From Dyadobacter chenwenxiniae (GTDB taxonomy: Bacteria; Bacteroidota; Bacteroidia; Cytophagales; Spirosomataceae): DNA of 64,000 nucleotides. Below, piece after piece: positions 19,468 to 29,005 of the stretch. The notes under the pieces were generated by a model. It did no database searches. It had not been told where the DNA came from and worked only from the letters and a program-made list of their open reading frames with translations. The number at the start of each line of letters is the position of its first letter. The stretch's first letter is position 1. The position numbers and the translations under genes were made by a program. Location: contig NZ_CP094997.1 of NCBI RefSeq assembly GCF_022869785.1, forward strand, positions 2,728,001 to 2,792,000, read 5' to 3'.

Positions 19468-21459
19468 TCAGCCTGTTTTTTTCTTAATCAGCAAATATTT
19501 GAGTAACGGAGATCCCATTATTCTCTCCATTTCAGAGTCAACAATACATTCAACATCACGTTTAATCTGCAAATAATTTTGTTGAATAATGTTGGGAGTT
19601 ATGTTTCTAATAACAGGCAATTCTGTCTGACGTTTAATCCTTTTGCTTGCTACTTGAATGGTCACGAACTTCGAATGAAAGCCTTTTAAGTCAATTTGCT
19701 GATCCGGATTGTCAGCTACAAATCCGACAAACTCTCCCGAGCTGAGAGAAGAAATTGTAGAAATTGGAATAGCTGCATCTAATTGTAGGGATTTGCTGAC
19801 AGAAGTATCCATACGGTTGATCGATAAACTTGTCCGTGCCTGCATGATTTTACCGAACCGATCAGACAATTGTTTGGCTGTTTCCCCGCTAACCTGTCCG
19901 CTTATAATATTGCCAGCAATATTCATAATCACCTCTGCATATTCTTTCCCATAGTCTTTTTTAAGCTGACTAAAATCCTGGATTCCAATGGTAGTTGCGA
20001 CTTTATTTGATCTGGCTGTCGCAATCAAGGTGTCCATGTTATTTAGATAAATTGTGGGAAATTCATCAAAAATCAGACTGCTTTTCAGCTTACCGGATTG
20101 GTTCACTAGTTTAACTAAACGCGTGACGTAGAGTGATAAGACAGCACCAAACACTTGAATTTTTTGCGGATTGTTACCCATGCAAACAATTTTCGGTGCT
20201 ACTGGATCATTGATATCCAAAGTGAAATCATTGCCTGATAGAACATAATATAATTGAGGCGAAGCTAAGCGAGCCAACGCTATTTTTGTCGATCCAACTT
20301 GCCCCTCAAGCTGTTGCATTGCATCATTCAAGTATGCTGTGACAAAAGGATTAATGAATACGTCAATTTCCTTTTCGGCTCGGAGAATAGTAAAAAGACG
20401 GTCATAGTCTGTCTGCATAAGCTCTATAACATGTGGCAAAGTACAGAACTCGCCATCCTGATATCGGCGTAAAAACCAGATAATAGCAGTCATAAAATTG
20501 ATTGAAGATTCTACAAAGAAATCCCCTTGTCGCTTGATCCATTCCCTGTTCAATCCCATCAAAATTGTGCGTGCGGATTCGACTGCGTCAGTAATATCTG
20601 TCATCCCTGCACTGTCCAAAGGATTGCAGCGGTGGGTACGGGACAGATCGTCAAAATTGATTGTGTAGAATTCCAATGGAGTCTTTGAATTGCCTTTGTT
20701 TTCCAACCAAGCATTATAAGCTAACAGGGTCAAATCGTTGTACTTAAAGTCATAAACAAACATTGAAAACCCCTTTTCAATGTGTTGCGATATAATGTGC
20801 CGGAAGACGAAATATGTCTTTCCTGATCCCGGCGATCCGCTTACAAGCAACCCTCGAAAAGGATTGATAATGTTGATCCAACTTGGTCTTTTTCTATTTT
20901 TATAGCGATACTCCGCAGGCAAGTTGATTGAATACTCATTCTCTATTAGCTGCTCAAATTGAGGAAAAGTCTCATTTTCCTTATTAAAAATATCGCTACT
21001 GAGCCGTGCCACAATAAGCCGAGAAAACTTGCTTCCACCTGACATGATGAGCAGGAAACCAGTGGATGAAACTAACATGTAAAACATTGTTTTCAGGTCG
21101 TCCGATACTTCAACCTTAAAGACTAACGAACTTGGAAAGTATAGCAGAAGCCCGATCAAAATGTAGGTCAAGCCTTGACGAACGTTAAAGTTTTCACCCT
21201 TCTTCCCTTTCACGCCTACTAGCGAAATAACTAAAAATGAAAGGGCTATCAGCTTAGTTTTATTGAATGTAGTGAACAAACCAGCATTTGAAATTTTTTC
21301 CAAAATGCGATCAGATATTTCGAATGTTAAATGCCAATCCTGGAACGCTCCATAGCAAAAATAGTAGAAGTGTAGTACCAGGACCAACAGGCTTATAAGC
21401 CGTGTCATGTCGGTAATCTTACGAAGACCAACCTCGTTTTCACCAGTATTTGATGCCAT
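19468..21459 (-). CDS. mobC: Type IV coupling protein (MobC/TraD-like ATPase)
   Basis: 663 residues. Membrane helices lie in the first ~145 residues. A VirD4-type ATPase follows, with Walker A GSPGSGKT at 208-215 and Walker B SSLIFDEFPTIYL. It links the relaxosome to the secretion channel and pumps DNA during conjugation. It is the last gene of the mobilization operon, 13 bases after the relaxase. The length and order (RHH protein, relaxase, coupling protein) match MobA-MobB-MobC of Bacteroidota elements. Confidence 0.9.
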   Translation of the reverse strand: MASNTGENEVGLRKITDMTRLISLLVLVLHFYYFCYGAFQDWHLTFEISDRILEKISNAGLFTTFNKTKLIALSFLVISLVGVKGKKGENFNVRQGLTYILIGLLLYFPSSLVFKVEVSDDLKTMFYMLVSSTGFLLIMSGGSKFSRLIVARLSSDIFNKENETFPQFEQLIENEYSINLPAEYRYKNRKRPSWINIINPFRGLLVSGSPGSGKTYFVFRHIISQHIEKGFSMFVYDFKYNDLTLLAYNAWLENKGNSKTPLEFYTINFDDLSRTHRCNPLDSAGMTDITDAVESARTILMGLNREWIKRQGDFFVESSINFMTAIIWFLRRYQDGEFCTLPHVIELMQTDYDRLFTILRAEKEIDVFINPFVTAYLNDAMQQLEGQVGSTKIALARLASPQLYYVLSGNDFTLDINDPVAPKIVCMGNNPQKIQVFGAVLSLYVTRLVKLVNQSGKLKSSLIFDEFPTIYLNNMDTLIATARSNKVATTIGIQDFSQLKKDYGKEYAEVIMNIAGNIISGQVSGETAKQLSDRFGKIMQARTSLSINRMDTSVSKSLQLDAAIPISTISSLSSGEFVGFVADNPDQQIDLKGFHSKFVTIQVASKRIKRQTELPVIRNITPNIIQQNYLQIKRDVECIVDSEMERIMGSPLLKYLLIKKKTG

Positions 21460-21472
21460 AATAATTTTGATT

Positions 21473-22768
21473 TTAAAGTGATTGTGACATTCCTTTTTTC
21501 TTTTTACGCCTGCTCGACCTGAGCTGACCTGGCATATACCCGTCTTGTTTCACAGGATCAAACAATGCATCCGAGCTGTCGGAAATTTTGCTTTCGTTGT
21601 GCTGACGAAACTCTGGTATTGTGAAATGGCTGCTCCGATCCGAGTCGCGATTTTCGAAATCGGCATTGCTTTTCCCTATTGTGTAATCATTTGACATTGA
21701 ATTTCGGGGCATCTCCTGTGTCGGACCGCAGCGCTCTTGAATTGCCTTCGCGCTATAATTTTTGCCAAGTGAACTGCCATTGAAAACTGATCCTGTACGG
21801 TGGTCAACATAAGTAATACCATAGATCAGTCCGGTGTCATTTTTTCTTAATACAGTATCAATCCCATCCCGTTCCAGGGTTTTCGAAAGTCGGTCTAATG
21901 TCACATTGTCGTCTCCATAGAGTGCAAAATCGATGGCATTTTTAATCCTTGTTTTATCCGGCTGCCGTAATTGTTCATTCATCTCGAACTTACTTTGAAG
22001 GAATTTCAGCGTTGGTTTCTGATGGAAGTCACTGGCCTTGATTGGCACCCCTACCCGCTCGCCTTCTCTATTTAAAAGGCGATAATGAAGACCTCCTTTT
22101 TGATACGTCCGAGATTCTTCACTACCGCGATCGGCCATTACATTATATTGTTTTAGGACTGCATTTAGCTCTGGAATCGAGGTGAATTTGTACTGATCGA
22201 CCACGCCAGTGAGTACATTGGCAATCGCGCGTTTTGTCTCCACCTTCCCGTAATTCGCGCTGACCATTGCCGGTTTGATCTGTGGGTTTTGCTGTTTTCG
22301 CCCGTCTGCTTTGACTAGATTAAAGTCAATTTCAATTTCCTTTCGGGCCTTTTCGGATTGATTTTTCCCCAGATTATGCAACGATATTCTGCTTCCATCG
22401 GGCCGAATGTTGGTGGTCAGAAGATGAATATGGGGGTGGCCTGCATCCATGTGTTGATATACCAAATAAGGCTGCTGTCCAAACCCAATCTTATCCATAT
22501 AACTCCCGGCAATGGCTCTTAATGTATCTGGGTCATGGCGTTCGGAAGGGTCAAAATTCAAAGAAACATGGACACTATTAATCTTCGTTCGAAGGTTCAG
22601 TGATGCTTGCTTTTGAAGTAAATTTAGTTTCTGATTGAATGTCAATTCGGTAGCCTCCTTCGGGTAATTTTCCGCTGCCAAACAGATGGCCTGCTCCTCT
22701 TCTACCTTCCTTTCATTGTAGCTCAGCACAGCCCTTAGGCTACTACTTGTATGGATCACTGCAACCAT
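21473..22768 (-). CDS. mobB: Relaxase (MobB-type, HUH nuclease)
   Basis: 431 residues. The likely catalytic Tyr17 is in LSYNERK, and the metal-binding HUH triad is HPHIH at 111-115. Residues 60-75 (INSVHVSLNFDPSE) are a typical relaxase strand. The C-terminal ~150 residues are charged and likely flexible. The enzyme nicks oriT and stays bound to the 5' end. The start overlaps the RHH gene by 13 bases, suggesting coupled translation. Confidence 0.9.
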   Translation of the reverse strand: MVAVIHTSSSLRAVLSYNERKVEEEQAICLAAENYPKEATELTFNQKLNLLQKQASLNLRTKINSVHVSLNFDPSERHDPDTLRAIAGSYMDKIGFGQQPYLVYQHMDAGHPHIHLLTTNIRPDGSRISLHNLGKNQSEKARKEIEIDFNLVKADGRKQQNPQIKPAMVSANYGKVETKRAIANVLTGVVDQYKFTSIPELNAVLKQYNVMADRGSEESRTYQKGGLHYRLLNREGERVGVPIKASDFHQKPTLKFLQSKFEMNEQLRQPDKTRIKNAIDFALYGDDNVTLDRLSKTLERDGIDTVLRKNDTGLIYGITYVDHRTGSVFNGSSLGKNYSAKAIQERCGPTQEMPRNSMSNDYTIGKSNADFENRDSDRSSHFTIPEFRQHNESKISDSSDALFDPVKQDGYMPGQLRSSRRKKKKGMSQSL

Positions 22769-23148
22769 TGATCAGCCAGTTTATTGATGATCGATTTGAC
22801 CTGTTCGAGCACCCAAAGAATTTCCTCATTGTGTGAATTTTGCTGCTCTAAATGGCTCCGAAATTCAGAGATTTGGCTGAGTGTATGTAGCCTTTTTGTC
22901 GCTTGGTTGGAGTTGTTGCCGAGGCGGCTGAGCTCCACGCGGAGCTTGGTAACTTCAAGCATTAAATCATCCGCAGATCGGTCACGGGTGACCACAGACA
23001 CAGGCTTGCTTAACAGCACCAGTCGCATGTACTCACTTAGTTTTCTGCATGTAGAAGATTTGCACTTTTTATTGATCTGAGCCAACTCGCCGGGCGTCAG
23101 ACGGAGCGTTACCCTTTCGGTCTTGTTTGTTTCTTTTCCTTCCATCAC
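22756..23148 (-). CDS. mobA: Relaxosome accessory protein (ribbon-helix-helix, MobA-like)
   Basis: 130 residues. N-terminal ribbon-helix-helix: RVTLRLTPGELAQINKKC then a helix ending in LSEYMRLVLL. A coiled-coil-like C-terminus follows (LMLEVTKLRVELSRLGNNSN). Such proteins bind oriT and recruit the relaxase. It is the first gene of the mobilization operon, and the palindromic oriT candidate lies 58 bases upstream of it. The second Met (position 23145) is an equal start. Confidence 0.8.
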   Translation of the reverse strand: MMEGKETNKTERVTLRLTPGELAQINKKCKSSTCRKLSEYMRLVLLSKPVSVVTRDRSADDLMLEVTKLRVELSRLGNNSNQATKRLHTLSQISEFRSHLEQQNSHNEEILWVLEQVKSIINKLADQWLQ

Positions 23149-23205
23149 CTACCTTTTTCACGTTAAACATATCTCTCACGAACCGGCCTCGACTTCGGAG
23201 GGGGA

Positions 23206-23260
23206 CGGCCAGATCGGTTCGGCAGAACCGACAATTGTCAGACAATTGTACATCTGGCCG
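23206..23260. other. Candidate oriT: nested palindromes
   Basis: The outer inverted repeat CGGCCAGAT (23206-23214)/ATCTGGCCG (23252-23260) encloses a 6-bp hairpin CGGTTC-GGCA-GAACCG (23215-23230) and two copies of the self-complementary octamer ACAATTGT (23231-23238, 23242-23249). It lies just upstream of the mobA-relaxase-coupling-protein operon, where oriT is expected. A regulator binding site for that operon is the alternative. No nick site can be assigned by eye. Confidence 0.5.
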
Positions 23261-23346
23261 ATTGCGGGTAAGAGGCAATCCCTCCCGACTTTTGATAAGC
23301 CGTAATTTTCGCATTTATCAATCCCCTACGATCTTATCATCGGCAT

Positions 23347-24228
23347 TCAAAAACTCCTCACAAGCCATTCATTCAAATCTTTGAAGCCTTCATAAAGGCC
23401 GCTAGCATCCTTGTATTTTTCGTTGACACGGGTCGCCTTGAAGCTGCATTGACGACCAGGCGCATCCGTGTCCAGATAAAGATTGATCCTGCTATGCCTT
23501 TCCATGAAAGGACGGGCCCTTTCAAAAAGCGAAATCGAATTCAAGACAACATGGTCTTCCAACTCCTCACCTGTCTGTAACAGGAGCGTTTTGTAAGAGA
23601 GAAAATCAAAGAATCCCTCAAACACAGACACGGTTTCAGCACCATTATTAACTGAAGTTATTGCCTTCGGACTGCTGGATACTTTCGAAAAGGAATTGCG
23701 TAGTTCATAGCCTTCCAAATCGTTGCGAAATCCCAGCGCGAAATACTGACTGTCACCTAATTTGTAGTGAACCTGGTAACAATACTTTTTCGCCACTTTC
23801 TCCGAAATCTTTCTTTCCGACAAATACTGAAAAAGCATCTTTGCAGAAACAGGTTGGACAGACTGAATTTGAACACCTTTGGCTGCGACTTCGTAACCTC
23901 TAATGGGTTGGGAAAGGATAGGCTGACGAAGAGATAAATCACCGGAAAAATTCTGCAAGACCTCTTTTACCGAACATTGAAAAAAATCAATTGCAAAATC
24001 CACGAGGTTACCCCCCTTGCCGATCCCGTGGTCGTACCAGCGATTCAATCTTCGGTTGACTTTGAATGAAGCTGTTTTTTCACTTCGTAGAGGCGATAAG
24101 TACCAATGGTCTGCACCTCGCACTTTGACCGGCTCATGGCCAACAGTAGCCAGGTAGTCTACGATATCTAAATTTTTAATATCAGCCAGTGTTAGCGGCT
24201 GATAATTTCCCCTCATCCCTTCTCTCAT
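23347..24228 (-). CDS. Mobile-element primase (CHC2-like and Toprim domains)
   Basis: 293 residues. Residues ~35-95 follow the primase zinc-finger fold (HWYLSPLRSEKTASFKVNRR, then RWYDHGIGKGGNLVDFAIDF), but the usual Cys ligands are absent, as is common in this Bacteroidota group. A Toprim domain follows at about 190-290, with FEGFFDFLSY and LYLDTDAPGR carrying the metal-binding acids. It would prime the complementary strand after transfer. It sits upstream of the oriT candidate in the same direction as the mob genes. Confidence 0.85.
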   Translation of the reverse strand: MREGMRGNYQPLTLADIKNLDIVDYLATVGHEPVKVRGADHWYLSPLRSEKTASFKVNRRLNRWYDHGIGKGGNLVDFAIDFFQCSVKEVLQNFSGDLSLRQPILSQPIRGYEVAAKGVQIQSVQPVSAKMLFQYLSERKISEKVAKKYCYQVHYKLGDSQYFALGFRNDLEGYELRNSFSKVSSSPKAITSVNNGAETVSVFEGFFDFLSYKTLLLQTGEELEDHVVLNSISLFERARPFMERHSRINLYLDTDAPGRQCSFKATRVNEKYKDASGLYEGFKDLNEWLVRSF

Positions 24229-24360
24229 TTTCTGATCGTTTTGTTGAACGAAGGCGAAATTAAAGAACCAGAATGTCAGACACCTATCCTGTGTAAATTC
24301 TCCTTAGGATCGTTTACGGCAGGTTTTCTACATTTGAACAGGAAAATTTAAACTCAGAAA

Positions 24361-24639
24361 ATGATGAACGCGAAAGAATTGAGCAGTGTGTATGATACCA
24401 TCATGAGTATCCCAGGGATGAACGATCAGATCAAGATTGATTTGAAGATTAGCAGAAAGAATGTATTGCTCCTGACCCAGGCCATCAGCAAGGCGCTGAG
24501 TGACCAAGTTATGAATGATAGTCCCGACCTGATTGATATTTCCTCGAAGGAATCGAAAGAAGAGCTGTTAGCGCTATCAAATGATTGCCTGCAAAAATCG
24601 GGACTAGTTGAATTGAATGACCGGCTGGCCAAGTTGTAA
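24361..24639 (+). CDS. Small hypothetical protein
   Basis: 92 residues, acidic and helical (SVYDTIMSIPGMNDQIKIDL; KESKEELLALSNDCLQKSGL). Transcribed divergently from the primase gene, 132 bases away. No family recognised. Small helical proteins at this place in Bacteroidota elements are often uncharacterised regulators. Confidence 0.6.
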   Translation: MMNAKELSSVYDTIMSIPGMNDQIKIDLKISRKNVLLLTQAISKALSDQVMNDSPDLIDISSKESKEELLALSNDCLQKSGLVELNDRLAKL

Positions 24640-24819
24640 TTAAATTTTGCTGTTCAACAACCTTTTGCTCAGAGCATAACATTGCAACCTTGCATTTGAG
24701 CGCGAAAACTTTCGGCCTCGCAACTTGAATTTGGAAAGCCAAATAGATATTTTTGAGATCATCAATTTGATACGCAAAATATCTCAACTATTCACTTCAT
24801 CAACAAACTGACTATTGCC

Positions 24820-25359
24820 ATGATCACAAAGCTCCCAATGACAACGCGAGAACTGTATAGTAGTGTAGGGTTGTCATCGCTAGACCTTGCCAAGGTAGGT
24901 AATTCAGAATTTGTATGGGCAGTTGCTGCCTTTGCGAATAAACTCGAAAAACCAGTAGCCACATTCTCCAATTTTGACTGTGCCCTTAACCTGGTTAAGC
25001 GCCTGAACGCTTTTGTTGAGGGAGGAGTTGGGCTCAGGCCAGTTTTAAAGACATCAAATCACCTCGATACCGACAAGTATAAACGGCTGGCTGAAATTGG
25101 CTTAACACCATATTTAATTCAACTCAACGATAGCGGCGATGTAATACAACTTGTCGACAATCTGGGGGATGACCTTGATGAGCTAAGTGTTGACAAATTG
25201 CTGCATGACCTCAATAAGATGGACACAACAGTGCGGCACAATAATACTGGCAATAACCTACTTGGAACTTTTTGGGCTCCTAATGGTCACCTCGCTATTA
25301 AAAAGGCAAGGTTATTTATGGCGGTACTTTCGTCTTTGATTGAAAAAGCGGAAAGCTGA
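24820..25359 (+). CDS. Hypothetical protein
   Basis: 179 residues, soluble, with no signal peptide. An N-terminal part (ELYSSVGLSSLDLAKVGNSE) is followed by a mixed alpha/beta segment (DKYKRLAEIGLTPYLIQLND) and an acidic loop (LVDNLGDDLDELS). No recognised motif. It lies in line with, but 180 bases after, the preceding small gene and 36 bases before the next ORF. Confidence 0.6.
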   Translation: MITKLPMTTRELYSSVGLSSLDLAKVGNSEFVWAVAAFANKLEKPVATFSNFDCALNLVKRLNAFVEGGVGLRPVLKTSNHLDTDKYKRLAEIGLTPYLIQLNDSGDVIQLVDNLGDDLDELSVDKLLHDLNKMDTTVRHNNTGNNLLGTFWAPNGHLAIKKARLFMAVLSSLIEKAES

Positions 25360-25395
25360 AAATAAGGATCAACGTAATTGACATTATTTGATGCA

Positions 25396-25911
25396 ATGCC
25401 GATACGGAAACAACAGGTTCAAAAATCGATGATACAAAAACCGTCTTACCTTGATTTTGATAAAGAAGCCTACGGCTGGAAGCCTAATATCGATTATAAA
25501 AAACATCCAGAGCTTTACCGGGTGGGAAAAGGCGAACAGGGCGTGTTGATTTGTGAACCTTACAAATCTGAGATTGGGCAGTTCTGGCGGTTCAAAACGA
25601 AAGACATTGCAGAAGAAAGCAGTATCAAAATATTTGATGTCTTTTTAGCCTACCTTTTGAAGAATGATTTTGTCGGTGCCGACATGGCGCGAAAATATCT
25701 GCAAATGGGTTTTACCCGGGCGCGTCGGTATGCCAATTACAAAGGCGGAAAGAAGTACGATAAGGAGAACGAGTATTTACTTCTAGAAAAAGGTACGGGC
25801 CAAGAAGAAAAGGCAGAGGCCGCTGCGATATTTTATTCCAAGTGGAAGCAGGCGGAAAATAATGAGCAATATGCGCAAATGAAGAAGGATTGGAAAAACA
25901 GGCTTGGCTGA
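25396..25911 (+). CDS. DUF4385 family protein
   Basis: About 171 residues from the ATG at 25396; a TTG at 25378 would extend it. The family signature is clear: NIDYKKHPELYRVGKGEQGV, then CEPYKSEIGQFWRFKT and MARKYLQMGFTRARRYANYK. Members are ~150-residue proteins of unknown function in bacteria and phages. A short Gln/Lys-rich N-terminal extension precedes the domain. Confidence 0.8.
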   Translation: MPIRKQQVQKSMIQKPSYLDFDKEAYGWKPNIDYKKHPELYRVGKGEQGVLICEPYKSEIGQFWRFKTKDIAEESSIKIFDVFLAYLLKNDFVGADMARKYLQMGFTRARRYANYKGGKKYDKENEYLLLEKGTGQEEKAEAAAIFYSKWKQAENNEQYAQMKKDWKNRLG

Positions 25912-25945
25912 TCCAAATGTGTAATATGTGTAGCAAACCTAAAAT

Positions 25946-26401
25946 ATGAAAAAACTACTAGAAAATGAAAAGTTAATTCTCCAGCACGAGCCTGGCAAGG
26001 GTGCTTGGACTTATCATCTAATTATACCTGGAACAAAAGACATTCGGGGAAGCTGGGGTGAAATGAAAGTTTCTGGTACGATTGATGGTTATGAATTCAA
26101 AGATTTAAATCTTGCGCCTGTCACAGATGCTGACAAAATGATCTCCGTTAATGGCACCATCAGGAAAGCCATAAACAAAGGTGGCGGCGATGAAGTGATA
26201 GTGACCCTGTATATGAACTCAGATAATAAGCTCAGCTCAAAAGATCAGTTGCTAGATTGTTTTGATAATGCCGGCCTTCTAAAAGAATTCAAAGCCCTGC
26301 CAAACGAGGAGCAGGAGGAGATAATCAATACCATTCTTTCACAACCGAATGAAAGCAGGCAGGAACAAAAGATTATGGCCGCTATCACCAAGTTATCATA
26401 G
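25946..26401 (+). CDS. DUF1905/YdeI-type protein
   Basis: 151 residues. The first ~90 form a DUF1905 beta-barrel-like domain (SWGEMKVSGTIDGYEF; MISVNGTIRKAINKGGGDEV). The last ~50 resemble the YdeI/OmpD-associated helical tail (LPNEEQEEIINTILSQPNES), which is linked to bacteriocin or peptide tolerance in other species. Its stop codon overlaps the end of the convergent msrA gene by 6 bases. Confidence 0.7.
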   Translation: MKKLLENEKLILQHEPGKGAWTYHLIIPGTKDIRGSWGEMKVSGTIDGYEFKDLNLAPVTDADKMISVNGTIRKAINKGGGDEVIVTLYMNSDNKLSSKDQLLDCFDNAGLLKEFKALPNEEQEEIINTILSQPNESRQEQKIMAAITKLS

Positions 26402-26902
26402 TATCAACTTTTTTTCCTCCACATGATTCGAAAATTGGCTTAAGAGAATCTTTAATTTCGGGTCAATGAAAGTTTTGCATAACGGCTTCTCTGGGTTGTT
26501 GTAGTAGTAATCTAAATATTGCTGATTATTCAACTTAAAGGCTTTGAACGGAATCACTTTTGTAATGATTGGATTCTCAAACTCATCCTGCAACATTTCA
26601 ATAGCCCGTACCGCTGCGATTACCTGATCGTCATTGAATGTATAAACCGCAGATCTATATTTAGATCGCATCGAATGTTGAGAAGTGCAGCTGTGCGTAT
26701 GAAGGTGGATTTCAATTAGCTTTTCAATAGAAATCATATCAGGTTCAAATTCAACAATAACTGCTTCTGAGAATCCACCTGAATGATCGCCAGGCTCGAT
26801 CCAGCCCTGACTTACTTTGATTACACCCTTTAATGATTGAAATATAGCTTCTGTGCACCAGTGACAACTTCCTCCAAAACCAATTTTATTTGTACGAAAC
26901 AT
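26396..26902 (-). CDS. msrA: Peptide-methionine (S)-S-oxide reductase
   Basis: 168 residues. It has the MsrA fold with the catalytic motif as GGSCHWCTEA (family GCFWC; the nucleophilic Cys is the first one) and GWIEPGDHSGGFSEAVIVEF. YRSAVYTFNDDQ matches the family YRSxIY block. It repairs oxidised methionine in the cytosol. The usual recycling Cys at the C-terminus is not evident, since only CKT near 140 remains. Confidence 0.85.
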   Translation of the reverse strand: MFRTNKIGFGGSCHWCTEAIFQSLKGVIKVSQGWIEPGDHSGGFSEAVIVEFEPDMISIEKLIEIHLHTHSCTSQHSMRSKYRSAVYTFNDDQVIAAVRAIEMLQDEFENPIITKVIPFKAFKLNNQQYLDYYYNNPEKPLCKTFIDPKLKILLSQFSNHVEEKKLIL

Positions 26903-26986
26903 TTACTTTGATTTGTTAATAGGTTTGACGTCAACAAAAATGGAATGTTACAATTGTCGTACTTTCACCTTACAATCTCAGGTCCT

Positions 26987-27553
26987 ATGTATTCAGAAAT
27001 ATTACGAGCAACCGGCACTTACTCGGACGATGAGATAAGGCTCTTTGAAGAAGCGGTTAGGTCGCGGCATGTTGCCCGAAACGAACTCATTCATCACAAA
27101 GGCCAGGTCGCTAAATCAATGTATTATTTGCTGACTGGATCCATTTACCAATATGAACATGTATTTGAGCTGGATCGAAACATCATTGATTTGCGCATTC
27201 AAAATGAATGGTTTTTCGATTATCAAAGCCTGATTTCTCAACGCCCCTCTGAAACTTACATCCAAACTTTCACCGACAGTCGCATTCTCGAACTAAGTCT
27301 CGAAACCGTTCATTATTTAACTGGAAGGTCTATTGCTTTTTTGCAGCTTAACAGGGTTTTGGAAGGCGCACTGGAAAGAATGAAGTTCTTTGATCAATCA
27401 ATGACTCCAGCCGAAAAATATACATTCATTCTCAATAACCGGCCACAGCTGATACAAACATTTCCTTTGAAAATGATTGCATCGTATCTCAAGCTGACTC
27501 CCGAAACGCTGAGCAGGGTCAGGAGATCGATCTCGAAAGTAGACATTTCTTGA
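26987..27553 (+). CDS. Crp/Fnr-family regulator
   Basis: 188 residues from ATG 26987. A cyclic-nucleotide-binding-like beta-roll covers ~10-125 (ELIHHKGQVAKSMYYLLTGS), and a C-terminal HTH covers ~150-185 (PLKMIASYLKLTPETLSRVR). No iron-sulfur cysteines are present. In Bacteroidota this subfamily often controls small stress or detoxification genes; here two VOC genes follow downstream in the same direction. Confidence 0.85.
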   Translation: MYSEILRATGTYSDDEIRLFEEAVRSRHVARNELIHHKGQVAKSMYYLLTGSIYQYEHVFELDRNIIDLRIQNEWFFDYQSLISQRPSETYIQTFTDSRILELSLETVHYLTGRSIAFLQLNRVLEGALERMKFFDQSMTPAEKYTFILNNRPQLIQTFPLKMIASYLKLTPETLSRVRRSISKVDIS

Positions 27554-27611
27554 TTTGAATCAATAGTTCAAATCAGGCCGAAGCTATATTTTTGATTTAA
27601 AACTCAGGAAT

Positions 27612-27983
27612 ATGAAACAATCATCATTATCTATCCGGCCATTTGTAGGTTGCCGGAATTTTGAAATATCCCGAAATTTCTATCGCGATTTGGGTTTTGA
27701 AGAAATGGTAATCTCATCCGACATGTCCCTTTTCAGAACAGAAAATGTTGGTTTCTACCTGCAAGATGCGTTTGTCCAGGATTGGATCGACAACACAATG
27801 ATCTTCCTGGAAGTAGAAAATGCACAAAACACGTGGGAAGAACTCATGTCACTCAATCTTCCGGCCAAATACAAAGATGTGCGGCTTACGCCAATTCGTG
27901 TTGAGCATTGGGGCCGTGAATGCTTTGTGCACGATCCTTCCGGCATTTTATGGCATTTCGGAGAGTTTTTCAATAAGCAATAA
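27612..27983 (+). CDS. VOC-fold protein (glyoxalase/bleomycin-resistance type)
   Basis: 123 residues with two beta-alpha-beta-beta-beta units: RPFVGCRNFEISRNFYRDLG and HWGRECFVHDPSGILWHFGE. The second unit holds His and Glu in the metal-ligand pattern. Members bind antibiotics or isomerise glutathione-like adducts; the substrate is unknown. It lies 58 bases after the Crp gene and 61 bases before a second VOC gene. Confidence 0.8.
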   Translation: MKQSSLSIRPFVGCRNFEISRNFYRDLGFEEMVISSDMSLFRTENVGFYLQDAFVQDWIDNTMIFLEVENAQNTWEELMSLNLPAKYKDVRLTPIRVEHWGRECFVHDPSGILWHFGEFFNKQ

Positions 27984-28044
27984 GCCTGACAATTCACTGC
28001 ACAGTAACTATTCTCGACACTGAAACAATATAGTTTTTACCGAT

Positions 28045-28407
28045 ATGAAATTCAGCAAACTTGTTCCCAACGTATTTTACACAGATATCAACGATGCCCT
28101 TAAATTCTGGCTGGACTGTCTGGAATTCACAATCACGCATGACGAATTGAAAACACATAGGCCATTTTGCGTGATTGAAAAAGATGGCTTACGCATCAAC
28201 TTATTTCAAGACAGGAAGTATGCGGAGGAACATCACCCTGAATTTCGGCTCGTAACAGATGATATCCAATCAGTATACAATAAAATCGCTGCAAGCCACC
28301 CTGAATTCCTGCATCCAAATCTTAACAAAGTCACTTTACGTCCCTGGGGAGCACAGGAATTTGCTGTCACGGACACACAGCTAGGAGTAGTGATTCAACA
28401 GTGGTAA
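28045..28407 (+). CDS. VOC-fold protein
   Basis: 120 residues. VPNVFYTDINDALKFWLDCL and WGAQEFAVTDTQLGVVIQQW mark the two VOC modules. Only distantly similar to the VOC gene just upstream, so more likely an independent family member than a recent duplicate. Convergent with the second Crp gene, 8 bases apart. Confidence 0.8.
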   Translation: MKFSKLVPNVFYTDINDALKFWLDCLEFTITHDELKTHRPFCVIEKDGLRINLFQDRKYAEEHHPEFRLVTDDIQSVYNKIAASHPEFLHPNLNKVTLRPWGAQEFAVTDTQLGVVIQQW

Positions 28408-28415
28408 AATAGAAA

Positions 28416-28985
28416 TCAACGAATGTTTCGCCTGATCCTGCTTAGTGACGATTGCGTGATTCCCAGATACGAGGCCAGATAAGACAACGGAATGCGATTT
28501 GCAAGATTAGGGAATTTTTCCAGGAATGAAAGATACCGCTCTTTTCCATCTTCCGACATCATTGGGCTGATTTTGTTCACTTTGTCCGCCAAACCTTTGG
28601 CAGTTATCTTGGAGATGATATTATCCCATTCTATGATCGTCATCGACAACTCTCTCATTGCATTTTTGGACAAAACAAAGTACGAGCAATCTGTAACAGC
28701 TTGGATATATTCAGTCGATGGAATCTCTTGATTGTAGCTGTTAATGTCTGCCAGAAAACGATTTTCTTGCATGAAATACTTCGTAATTTCTTCGCCTTTG
28801 TTATTGTAATAACAAATTCTCATGATCCCATCGATCAAAAAAATAATCTCGCGGGGTATTCTCCCAGCCTCCTGGAAATATTCGTCTTTTTTGATTTCCT
28901 TAAACACAACCTTGCTTTTGACTAAATCAATTTGGGTCGGGTTCAAATTACCGAATTGTAACAAGTAATTAATGAGTGCTTTCAT
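28416..28985 (-). CDS. Crp/Fnr-family regulator
   Basis: 189 residues from ATG 28985 (the frame can be extended to 29000). The cyclic-nucleotide-binding fold covers ~20-120 (EYFQEAGRIPREIIFLIDGI), and the HTH is near 155-188 (IPLSYLASYLGITQSSLSRI). It follows the SDR gene in the same direction, 20 bases after it, so it may regulate that operon. Confidence 0.85.
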   Translation of the reverse strand: MKALINYLLQFGNLNPTQIDLVKSKVVFKEIKKDEYFQEAGRIPREIIFLIDGIMRICYYNNKGEEITKYFMQENRFLADINSYNQEIPSTEYIQAVTDCSYFVLSKNAMRELSMTIIEWDNIISKITAKGLADKVNKISPMMSEDGKERYLSFLEKFPNLANRIPLSYLASYLGITQSSLSRIRRNIR

Positions 28986-29005
28986 AAGCAACAATTCCAT
29001 TGGGG

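Noticed and set aside
23069..23314. ORF across the oriT candidate
   Set aside because: Its open frame is forced by the palindromic, GC-rich sequence and overlaps the RHH gene start; composition is Arg-rich and not protein-like.
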